A stretch of 64,000 nt of DNA. Source: Strigamia acuminata (taxonomy: Eukaryota > Arthropoda > Chilopoda > Geophilomorpha > Linotaeniidae). Where the stretch lies: assembly GCA_949358305.1 (NCBI GenBank), contig OX442314.1, positions 45,826,581 through 45,890,580 of the forward strand, read 5' to 3'. The notes beneath the pieces were generated by a model. That model did not search any database. It worked only from the letters and a program-made list of their open reading frames with translations, and was not told where the DNA came from. Numbering within the stretch: position 1 is the first letter of the stretch; every line of letters begins with the position of its first letter. Of the stretch, positions 19,611 to 28,960 are shown piece by piece. The translations under genes were made by a program, and so were the position numbers.

Positions 19611-21180
19611 CAGCCTTCCCAGCAGGCTCCCCAGCAGGCTCCCCAGCAGGCTCCCCAGCAGGCTCCCCAGCAGGCTCCCCAGCAGGCTCCCCAGCAGGCT
19701 CCCCAGCAGGCTCCCCAGCAGGCTCCCCAGCAGGCTCCCCAGCAGGCTCCCCAGCAGGCTCCCCAGCAGGCTCCCCAGCAGGCTCCCCAGCAGGCTCCCC
19801 AGCAGGCTCCCCAGCAGGCTCCCCAGCAGGCTCCCCAGCAGGCTCCCCAGCAGGCTCCCCAGCAGGCTCCCCAGCAGGCTCCCCAGCAGGCTCCCCAGCA
19901 GGCTCCCCAGCAGGCTCCCCAGCAGGCTCCCCAGCAGGCTCCCCAGCAGGCTCCCCAGCAGGCTCCCCAGCAGGCTCCCCAGCAGGCTCCCCAGCAGGCT
20001 CCCCAGCAGGCTCCCCAGCAGGCTCCCCAGCAGGCTCCCCAGCAGGCTCCCCAGCAGGCTCCCCAGCAGGCTCCCCAGCAGGCTCCCCAGCAGGCTCCCC
20101 AGCAGGCTCCCCAGCAGGCTCCCCAGCAGGCTCCCCAGCAGGCTCCCCAGCAGGCTCCCCAGCAGGCTCCCCAGCAGGCTCCCCAGCAGGCTCCCCAGCA
20201 GGCTCCCCAGCAGGCTCCCCAGCAGGCTCCCCAGCAGGCTCCCCAGCAGGCTCCGCAGCAGGCTCCGCAGCAGGCTCCGCAGCAGGCTCCGCAGCAGGCT
20301 CCGCAGCAGCCTTTCCAGCAGCCTTTCCAGCAGCCTTTCCAGCAGCCTTTCCAGCAGCCTTTCCAGCAGCCTTTCCAGCAGCCTTTCCAGCAGCCTTTCC
20401 AGCAGCCTTTCCAGCAGCCTTTCCAGCAGCCTTTCCAGCAGCCTTCCCAGCAGCCTTCCCAGCAGGCTCCCCAGCAGCCTTCCCAGCAGCCTTCCCAGCA
20501 GGCTCCCCAGCAGGCTCTCCAGCAGGCTCCCCAGCAGTCTCCCCAGCAGGCTCCCCAGCAGGCTCCCCAGCAGGCTCCCCAGCAGGCTCCCCAGCAGGCT
20601 CCCCAGCAGGCTCCCCAGCAGGCTCCCCAGCAGGCTCCCCAGCAGTCTCCCCAGCAGGCTCCCCAGCAGGCTCCCCAGCAGGCTCCCCAGCAGGCTCCCC
20701 AGCAGGCTCCCCAGCAGGCTCCCCAGCAGGCTCCCCAGCAGGCTCCCCAGCAGGCTCCCCAGCAGGCTCCGCAGCAGGCTCCGCAGCAGGCTCCGCAGCA
20801 GGCTCCGCAGCAGGCTCCGCAGCAGCCTTTCCAGCAGCCTTTCCAGCAGCCTTTCCAGCAGCCTTTCCAGCAGCCTTTCCAGCAGCCTTTCCAGCAGCCT
20901 TTCCAGCAGCCTTTCCAGCAGCCTTTCCAGCAGCCTTTCCAGCAGCCTTTCCAGCAGCCTTCCCAGCAGCCTTCCCAGCAGGCTCCCCAGCAGCCTTCCC
21001 AGCAGCCTTCCCAGCAGGCTCCCCAGCAGGCTCTCCAGCAGGCTCCCCAGCAGTCTCCCCAGCAGGCTCCCCAGCAGGCTCCCCAGCAGGCTCCCCAGCA
21101 GGCTCCCCAGCAGGCTCCCCAGCAGGCTCCCCAGCAGGCTCCCCAGCAGGCTCCCCAGCAGGCTCCCCAGCAGGCTCCCA
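19611..21180. repeat. 12-bp minisatellite (CCAGCAGGCTCC) with 516-bp higher-order repeat
   Basis: About 130 uninterrupted 12-bp units. Variant units (CCGCAGCAGGCT x5, then CAGCAGCCTTTC x11, then mixed) recur in the same order at 20,255 and 20,771, exactly 516 bp (43 units) apart. No unit has a stop in any of six frames, so long ORFs on both strands (SRLP, QQAP/QQPF or GACW repeats) follow automatically. The array is strongly GC-rich in an AT-rich setting. No splice signals or flanking coding sequence support translation. Confidence 0.95.
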
Positions 21181-21629
21181 TATTCAAATGCTTCCTGCTC
21201 GAAAACTAAAAGGAGTAGAGACTTGTGCTATTCACGGTTTGTTTAGGAGCAAGTCCTCTATCTTTTCGTGTAAAAACCATTGAAATTCGTGGTAAAAAAA
21301 ATTGGGATTTGTTCTGTCTGTAGTTTGGGCAAATGTGAATGTGGTGCCATTTTCAGCCTGGTACACGAGGCACATTGTTTTATAGCTTGTTATTCGGGTT
21401 GTCTAGGGACTGTTTAATGGGCATTTCCCAATATAATGGTTGCTTGGCAGCCATTCCTAATATCAGACCGCCCATCACGGCGGCCATGGGCCATATAACC
21501 CATGAGGTCGGTTTTTCCTTCACTTGCCAAGTTCCTAGAACATTGCCAAACTTGGACGCTCAGATCCCGGTAGAAAGGGATTAAGTCTGGACTGCTGTCA
21601 TGCAAGGAGACATGGTCAGATGCGACCTT
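21181..21629. other. Unassigned spacer
   Basis: Between the minisatellite and the duplicated upstream block. Short ORFs on either strand have no paralogue or recognisable domain. I see nothing supportable. Confidence 0.5.
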
Positions 21630-22260
21630 TGCCTTGCTGATCAAATATTTCTCTAGAAACATCCATTCATTTCATTCTGACCTAGTTCGCAGATTTTTCC
21701 TGATCCATAAACGCAACTATTATCTGAAAAAAATGTGAGCTATTTCAGTTTTATTTACTTTTATTGTATAGAAGGAAGGTGGAAATGAAAACTTCTATAC
21801 AATTTAGAAAAGGAAGTTTCTATTGACAAAGGATATGCTTTGATTTATAATAGCCGCCGTATTGATAGGTAAAATTGTCCTGCGACATACAAATAGATTT
21901 TCTTCGGCTAGTTTACGATGATTAAAGGATGAATTAAGACAGGTTAGGTTACCGTTTGTTAGTTTCCCTGATCTCAATTGACCAATGGAGTAAAAGATAC
22001 TCCACCTGCAGATGTTACCTGAAAGAAATTCACAAGTCTTCTGTTGTCGCCGCCAAAGTGTCATTCTTTATTACTCATCTTTATCCGGTTAATTCAGTGC
22101 ATAATTACATAATTACTCAATAATTACACAATAATTTACTTATATAATTAGGTACTGAATTATCCCGGAAAATTTGAGGAAAAAAAACTATTGAATAATC
22201 TTCCTGCTAATAATTATCTTTTTTAAAAAATTGAAAATAAAAATTAATTTGCACTATTGA
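21630..22260. promoter_or_regulatory. Duplicated upstream block of galaxin-like gene 2
   Basis: A diverged copy of 9,490-10,340 and 16,430-17,160, sharing CAGATTTTTCCTGATC, CTATACAATTTAGAAAA and GAATTATCCCGG motifs. Lengths differ by indels that break any common reading frame, so it is treated as promoter-proximal non-coding DNA. Confidence 0.5.
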
Positions 22261-22270
22261 GACTAAAAGG

Positions 22271-22278
22271 TATAAAAA
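22271..22278 (+). promoter_or_regulatory. TATA box of galaxin-like gene 2
   Basis: TATAAAAA in the conserved GACTAAAAGG-TATA context. Donor CTCT|GTGAGT at 22,342/22,343 and acceptor at 22,400 define a 58-bp 5' UTR intron. Confidence 0.65.
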
Positions 22279-22405
22279 GAGAGCAAACAGGATGTGCTGT
22301 ATCGACAAAAACTGAGTTCAGTTTGTCATAACTATCTGCTCTGTGAGTTAAATTCTCGCATTTGGTTTCTGCTTCTGCTAACTAATTTGATTTTATTTAG
22401 TGCCA

Positions 22406-24519
22406 ATGCTGATTTTATTCATTGTGTGGGTGTTTACGGCAGTAGTTTCTGCTGAAAAGTTTAATGAAAAAGTGATAAAAGATGATCATCCTATTGGTAC
22501 GTATAAACATTATGCTTAAATATGCACTTTCTGCAATGCTTTATTCCCCGCACAAGAAAGTAATATTGTTTGTGCATCCTGTGAACACTCAAACGACTAG
22601 ACCCTGAGTCCACAACCAGTCAGCCTTGGACTGGAGATTGAACTGTCTCTAAGATGGCGGTCAAGCCACGGAGAAACCTTGCTTAATCCTTTGTCCTGAT
22701 TGGCTGATGCAGCTTCGACGATATGTCGTAGTAGCCACTGTTGATCCTTTACTTAATGTCGCCAGTGCCGACTGGCGGCGGCCAGTTGCACACAACTTGT
22801 GTGGTTCGACCTCGGGTTCGACCAAGACGGACTGTCCAAACACAGACTGGCCCCTTGCTGATCCTCTGTTCCTATTGGCAACACTAGGACTGCAGCTTCT
22901 AACCACTAGGTGGAGCTGGTTAATGTTGCCAGTGCCACCTGGTGACAGTTGGTCACAGTTATTACAAAGAAAAGCCAAAATCTATGACTTGAAATCAAAA
23001 GAACAAATATCATAACCCATTATTAATCATTCTTATTACAGATGTGAATGCCAAAGGCCTCTATGATCCAACTAATCAACGCTGCTGTAATGGATTTGTG
23101 TATCCAGGGTCACAAAACACAGCAGCACAATGTTGTGGGAAAAATATGTACGATAAATCCACTCAACTGTGCTGCGACGGCGCAGTTCATGATATGCAAA
23201 TCGGATCTCTCTGCTGTGGAAATGAAACATACAACACGAAAACTGCGATGTGTTGCAGCAAAATAGTTGCCCCCTTCAAGAATGGAGTAAGAGCCGAACA
23301 TGCCAGATGCTGCCAGCGTAAAGCTTACGATCCTAACACACAGCTATGTTGTCACTTCAACGATATAGCGATATTAACCAAACAATCCAAAACTGATGAT
23401 GCTTGCTGTGGAAACTTTACTTACAACACTACAAAAGAAGTCTGCTGCCGGGAAGATAGGGCCAATCCGGAATCGAAGGTCGTACCAAAAGACGGCGACA
23501 AGGAGAATTGTTGCGGTGGCAAATTATATGGTGATACTGAAGATTGTTGCGATGGAGAAGTAGTTACAACCAGTGACCACACGAGTTGTTGCGGTAAGAA
23601 AGCATACAACTTTGAGAAACAACTATGTTGTTCCAACCGAAATGGAACGTTAACGGTAGTCGACAAGACTTCACCGGCACAAGATTGCTGTGGACAAGAG
23701 ATGTATGACAACAATAAGCAGGTATGTTGTTATGGTAAATTATATGACCATCAAGATGGGAAAGATTGCTGTGGCAGCGAGTTATACGATCCAAAGACAC
23801 ACTTGTGTTGCCAAGACAAGTTATTTGACAACAAAGATGGACAAGGGGACTGCTGTGCAGGCGAAAAGATCAACGTCCAAACACAACTCTGCTGCAATGG
23901 CGCTGGCAAACTTGTAGGCGTACTAAAGCATGGACCAAATGACAACCAATGTTGTAGAACAGGCACCTACAACGTCGAAGCCTACGACGACGGAACTGCA
24001 GGCACCTTTGTTACCTACGACGACAAAACTTCCATGTGCTGTAATCACGACTTTACAGTAAAAGTTGTTGACAAAACAAGCCCCGAAGATGACCTGTGTT
24101 GTGGGTTTAAGACATACAAGTATGGCAAAGATATCTGCTGTGAATTCGCGTCTATGAATGGGATTCAACTAAATTATGGTCCACCTGATGATGATGATGG
24201 TGATGCGTTTTATAACAGGAAATGTTGCGGTGAAACAGCGTTTAATAGCACAGGTAAAGAGCTGTGTTGTAACGGCAATTTGTACGTGAAGAATGGAACT
24301 TGGAATCATTGCTGCGGGGACAGCGTTTATAATCACGATAAAGAAGTATGCTGTGGCGAAAATGTGTACAAGAAGAAGGGCGACAACTACCAATGTTGTC
24401 ATCATTCTATTACTGATGAAGATCAGGATGTCCTTACAAAGGGGTTTGTCGATTGGGTACAAAAGGTTAAAACGACCCTGAAAGAGATTCTGGAATCTTT
24501 TGGAGGCAAAACTACATAG
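22406..24519 (+). CDS. Galaxin-like secreted di-cysteine repeat protein 2
   Basis: Coding exons 22406-22496 and 23042-24519 (522 aa). Exon 1 is the same length (91 nt) and phase as in gene 1 and encodes a signal peptide (MLILFIVWVFTAVVSA); the donor is GTACGT, the acceptor ttattacag. The body has about 28 CC doublets and aligns with gene 1 over its length, with small deletions and an acidic insert DDDDGD near 24,188. Expected to be extracellular and disulphide-rich like its neighbour. Intron 1 carries fragments of two dispersed repeats. The 3' block is conserved with gene 1. Confidence 0.88.
22612..22740 (+). repeat. Dispersed LTR-like repeat fragment (family also at 25,062 and 46,415)
   Basis: AACCAGTCAGCC..TTGGACTGGAGATTGAA-type sequence followed by AAGATGGCGGTCAAGCCACG and TGCTTAATCC, matching 26,455-26,530 and the reverse strand of 46,440-46,540. 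It lies in intron 1 of galaxin-like gene 2. Confidence 0.7.
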
Positions 24520-24522
24520 AGT

Positions 24523-24528
24523 AATAAA
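24523..24528 (+). terminator. Poly(A) signal, galaxin-like gene 2
   Basis: AATAAA three bases after the stop, in the 3' block shared with gene 1. Confidence 0.5.
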
Positions 24529-24839
24529 CTTTGTAATTAAAATTTAAACTCGTAGAAATAAAAAAAAATATCAATATCAATAAATTCTTGTTTTGAGTGT
24601 CAGCTTTACACGTTAGAAATGTCAACACAAGAATATACTACCAAGTAGTGATAGAAATCGAAGCTGGTAAGTACAAATAAAAAAACTAAACAATTTAAAA
24701 TGAATAAGAATAAAACTACAAAAGTACATGTACTGAATTATTTGAATAAATGTAATCCAACAAATGATCTAATTTCCTATACTCAAACTACACACAAACT
24801 TCTTGCTGTTGATAATTATCTCGATTTTATTTAGTGCCA

Positions 24840-24930
24840 ATGCTGATTTCATTCATTGTGTGTGTGTTTACGGCTGCAAGTTCTGCTGAAAAGTTGAAAG
24901 AAAGAGTGAGAAAAGATGATTATCCTATTG
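24840..24930 (+). pseudogene. Orphan galaxin-type signal-peptide exon
   Basis: A fourth copy of the 91-nt signal exon (MLISFIVCVFTAASSAEK), with acceptor gattttatttag before it and donor G|GTAGGT after it; the following intron matches intron 1 of gene 2 to about 25,050. No TATA block precedes it and no galaxin body follows: downstream DNA is transposon-derived up to 27,370. It is either a broken duplicate or an alternative exon spliced to something beyond my detection. Confidence 0.7.
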
Positions 24931-25061
24931 GTAGGTATCAACATTATGCTTAAATACTGTACATTCTCCAGTACATTACCCGCACTAGAAAGTAATGTGG
25001 TTTGTTCAGCCTGTGAACACTCAAACGACTAGTCCCTGAGTCCGCGTCATCTATCACGTCC

Positions 25062-25148
25062 CTTCAGACTTCAGAGCGACATTGTGACTGGCGGTCAGTC
25101 GCCTCATGGACAGGGGAGGACCATCGGGCGTTTGGACACCATTCACGA
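25062..25148 (+). repeat. Dispersed LTR-like repeat, left part
   Basis: Matches the reverse strand of about 46,757-46,830 (GGCGGTCAGTCGCCTCATGG, GGACACCATTCACGA). It continues at 26,219 after an insertion. Confidence 0.8.
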
Positions 25149-26214
25149 TGCGGCGATCCGGGTTTTTACTTAATAAATTGAGTAAACTTATCAAGCAATC
25201 GTCGGTGAGATGCCGTACAGGACTTCTACTCTGTGGCCAAATGTTTGTCTAGGGGAATGATTTTACACAGAGTAAAGGAAAAATTAGATTGCTTTAATTT
25301 TTCTAAAATACAAAGGAGATATATTCAAAATGTTTGGGGTCGATCTGGCTTCTTCTCACAAATATACACTCACAGTTGACCGTTGGCTCCAAGATGGCGT
25401 CGATGGCGTCGTGTGAGCGCGGGATTTTGGCAGAGTAAACTCAATGCCAAAATACGCCTCTAAATATACTAAAATCCTCGCGAAGCACGCTCGACACGAG
25501 AATACGTCTTGCACACAGCGGTTCGATTATTACGGAGCAAGCTCGACGTAACAATCCGTCTACACTCAGATCGCTTTGTGGAGTTGAACTCGACACAAAG
25601 CCTTCAAACTAACAGAGCAAGCTCAATGTCAGTTTCCACACAGAAATAGCTTAAATTACGCGTAGTAATTCAAGCAAGAAAGGCGCTATTCCGTACAGTT
25701 GGTACAGACCAGCAATGAAACTCAATTCGTCCAAGAATCACAGATCACACTTAGCAGTTTTTGGCATAAGTTTGACACGGTTGTGAACAGTTTGGAGGTG
25801 GAATCAAGAGTGCGGGAAGAGTGGGCCAAAACCGTTTGGCTCACTCCAAAATCTGCTCAGAAAAGCTGCGCAGATGACAAGTTGCGCAAAGATCACACAC
25901 GGCCGCCTTCGGGTCGTGTGCAACAATTGAGCCAGGCACGCGCGAGAGGAGGGGATGCTCCGCCCAGGCACACGCCTAGCAGCATCATCAAAGCAATGCA
26001 CGCTGCAGCGTGATTGGTTGACGCTGTTGCTGGGTCAAAACTTGCTGCAAAACACGATATTATTTGGGTAATATTGTGTCTTGTTTTATATTTAATTAAT
26101 GTATGTTTTGTTTCAATTTACATTGAAACAAAACATATGGGAATGTTTGATATGTTCATAAGACAAATTGGAAATATGGTGCGTACTCAAATAGGAATAG
26201 TTGAGGTCACCACA
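25149..26214. mobile_element. Putative solo LTR, 1066 bp
   Basis: The host repeat is interrupted exactly here: the copy at 46,760 reads attcacgattaaaaac without insertion, whereas here ACGA is duplicated (25145-25148 and 26215-26218) around DNA starting TGCGGCGATCC and ending GGTCACCACA. TG..CA ends with a 4-bp target duplication suit a solo LTR. A perfect 16-bp inverted repeat (26102-26117 with 26122-26137, loop TTAC) lies near the 3' end. The 104-codon ORF at 25,699 has no recognisable domain. Confidence 0.65.
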
Positions 26215-26218
26215 ACGA

Positions 26219-26535
26219 TTATTAGAAACAACACAAGAGAACACACAGTTTGCATTGATATAATCTTTATTCGTAGTTGTCTAGAGGTTGCGCGTTCAGT
26301 GTGTTATCGCCTAGGTCAACCCAGCCCAGTCGAACCACTGACCACATGGTCGGTTATCTTTGCATGCCGTGCATTTACAGCACGGCAATCGAATCGCTTC
26401 AAGTCATTTCGGACTTGGCAGTCGCCATTGTCACCTTCTCTTTAGAGCTCTCACAACCAGTCAGCCTGGGACTGGAGATTGAATTGTCTCCAAGATGGCG
26501 TTCAAGCCACGAAGAGCCCTTGCTTAATCCAATTT
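26219..26535 (+). repeat. Dispersed LTR-like repeat, right part
   Basis: Continuation of 25062-25148. Matches the reverse strand of 46,490-46,757, including ATATAATCTTTATTCGTAG, CGCCTAGGTC and AAGATGGCG. Confidence 0.8.
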
Positions 26536-26633
26536 GGATTACTAAGCAAGTAACGTAAGATAAGCCGCTGTTGTTTTTTCAAATGTCTAATTTTTTTTTT
26601 CACAAGAATTAAAAACTTCAATTTGCTGATTTG

Positions 26634-27370
26634 TAGACCCCGGATAAATGCATAAATGCATACAATACATTTATATTCAATAAAAAGCCGAAATTGGCTT
26701 TTATTGCATATTTCCCGAAAATTGTTTTTTTTTGCATAAATCGGCATTTTTATGATACGAACATGATACGTAACCCGTCTATGTTATGTTTTGTTTACGT
26801 ATGACTTAACGAAAGGCCTTTTCTGTATTTAAATACATGCATTGTTTTTCAACATATCATTTTCATTTTATTTCTTTTACAACAGAACCGAAAGTTGTCA
26901 ATTCGCGAACAATTAAAAGCTTACGTGTATGAAATTGATAAAATCACATTACGAGTTGAATGTGATTTCATTTTCTGTGTTGTCTGTTTCGCCCCAATTG
27001 GTGCAAGTGGTAAACCACGACAGAAGTCTTCTGAAATTGCAAAATTTACATATGCCCCTATCACCAGTTGTGATGTTGAACGGTTTTTTTTCCAAATTTA
27101 AGTCTGTGCTTACTGACAAGCGACACGGTTTTACCACACAGCACTTAGAAATGGCACTGATTTGTTATTGCAACAAATAATTTGACTGAAATAAATTTTT
27201 TTATTTTGCATATTTCAATTTTTTATTTTGCATATTTCAATTTTTTATTTTGCATATTTCAATTTTTTATTTTGCATATTTCAATTTTTTATTTCGCATA
27301 AAATGGGATTTTTAGTGCATATTTTATGTGCATAAAACGAAGTTTATTTCACATATATATCCGGGGTCTA
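26634..27370. mobile_element. hAT-like element remnant
   Basis: Termini TAGACCCCGGAT and ATCCGGGGTCTA are inverted, with an imperfect 8-bp target duplication (ctgatttg / gtgatttg). It contains a degraded hAT transposase C-terminus and a 22-bp tandem repeat (ATTTTGCATATTTCAATTTTTT, about five units, 27,190-27,300). At 737 bp it is non-autonomous. Confidence 0.75.
26895..27178 (+). pseudogene. hAT transposase C-terminal dimerisation region, frameshifted
   Basis: Reading across two frames gives ITSCDVERFF followed by FKSVLTDKRHGFTTQHLEMA, the conserved end of hAT transposases (consensus like TSADVER-FS, LSDKRH-LT-ENL). The two halves are in different frames on either side of a T8 run at about 27,083. 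Only this region of the transposase survives. Confidence 0.75.
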
Positions 27371-28438
27371 CGTGATTTGTTTTCTTTTTTTTAAAAAAAA
27401 CCAAATGTAACATTCTTCGGTGTTTAAATCCTAAATGGCGCGGAATTCCTTTTTAATGATGACCTTCAACGAGGGTGTCGGTCTTTGCAGAATTTCAATT
27501 TCCGTGTGCAAAAATATTATTAAAGTTCGATTCCTGTTCATCAAATAGTGTGTAATTAAATAAATCAATAATCCCGGTTGTTACTCAAATTGCAGAGGAC
27601 GTTGAATATCACCGGGTGAATTAAAAGGTAGAACGTAAGCGAGAGCGGTCAGAAATAATGGAGACCACAAACCGAGTCCAGTTTAGAATTTCAGTAGCAA
27701 TCGGACGAAGAAAATAAATTTGAAATAATAAGTAGATATGTAGATGACTTGTGGACAGATTGAAGATTAATTGTGAAGTACAAGTAAAAGAGAATGAAAA
27801 AATGAAGAAAATAGTGAAAATTTTAAAAGGTTGAAATACACGCCCGTGACAAAAACATTTAACGTATATCAGTTAGATAGTACTAATTTGATGGTGGTCT
27901 ACATCTTTGTAATTGGAAATTTTTCCGTATCTTAAACCGTTTAAGAAGTACAAAATGAATGACCTTGAAGATGACCTACCGGGCTAAATTTAAATATTTC
28001 CGACATAAAATTTTAATACTATATTTATCAAGAGGTTATCGAAACATTTACAATAGCATAATATTGCCCATACAATTACTTAAAATTATTTACATTTACT
28101 TAATTAAACAAAGGTAACACGAAGCAGTATAGCAATATAACAATAGGTGCATTCAAATGAGTCCTGTAACCAAAGTAGTTATCAAATGCCAATCAGTAAG
28201 GTTGCATTAATCTTCGGTCTGCTTAATCAAATATGATGCACTTCGGATAAGGCTTTTTTTCAATGAAATTACAAATAAGTCGAGTAAAAAAGCCCACATA
28301 TAGTACAATATACAAATTATATTTATATAAAAATGTGAATAAAAAAGATATTTTTTTTAAAAAAAAAAAAGTAAATAAAATTTGGCACAGAATTCACTCA
28401 TAAAGTTATTCCAAAATAAAAAAGGCACATGAAAATAC
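27371..28438. other. Intergenic, downstream of the receptor kinase gene
   Basis: Contains a diverged arm of the CAGGGTG-ended element (about 27,850-27,990, sharing GATAGTACTAATTTGATGGT). The rest is AT-rich. The receptor's 3' UTR would extend leftward from 28,438; AATAAA-like signals on the minus strand occur (for example TTTATT near 28,375-28,385), but the poly(A) site cannot be fixed. Confidence 0.45.
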
Positions 28439-28960
28439 TTAAACAAATGTCCCATTACTGCAATGGTGAGGAGTAATGTCAGAAACTATCCCGCTCGACG
28501 AGTCGGAATCGGTTTTAAAAGAATCCATCTCGACACATTTTCCGTTGGGCGGAATCCTGTAGTGTTGTTCCCCGTTCGAATTCAAATTCATCATCGGAAT
28601 AGCCTCGGTTTCGGGAGGAAATCTATTCTTCAAATTCATCTGCAAATTCAGGCCGGCTTTGTCAAACTGGGCGAAAAGATCCGGCGAGTTCACGTAACTG
28701 AAATTGTTTTCGGTTCTCGGCGAAACCGGCTCCGGAATGGCGTCGGCAGTGTCCATAATGAGATACTCGTGTGGGACGTTGGGCTTCACTTGCGGGAGAT
28801 TGACGTAGCGGAGATCTCTCGCTCTTGGTTGTTGGTAATCGTTTACTAATTTCTTATCGTTTTCTTCCTCCTCCGTGGTCGCGGCATCCATCGGCAAATA
28901 TTCCTCCGTCAATTCATTAATGGGAAAAATTCGGTTCATGGCAGATAAATTGACGTAATA
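28439..28960 (-). CDS. Pvr: Pvr last exon: tyrosine-rich C-terminal tail
   Basis: 174 codons including stop, following DDNIKK in phase 0. Successive tyrosine motifs are visible: YYVNL, EEYLPM, LRYVNL, HEYLIM, FSYVNS. YxN fits Grb2/Drk SH2 binding and YxxM fits PI3-kinase p85 binding. The tail ends HHCSNGTFV. The arrangement suggests parallel Ras/MAPK and PI3K outputs; that is inference from motif knowledge. Confidence 0.85.
   Translation of the reverse strand, partial: YYVNLSAMNRIFPINELTEEYLPMDAATTEEEENDKKLVNDYQQPRARDLRYVNLPQVKPNVPHEYLIMDTADAIPEPVSPRTENNFSYVNSPDLFAQFDKAGLNLQMNLKNRFPPETEAIPMMNLNSNGEQHYRIPPNGKCVEMDSFKTDSDSSSGIVSDITPHHCSNGTFV

Noticed and set aside
19525-21246. 573-aa SRLP-repeat ORF and its 552-aa opposite-strand partner
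   Set aside because: All six frames are open through a 12-bp satellite; no splice context, promoter or non-repetitive coding flank.
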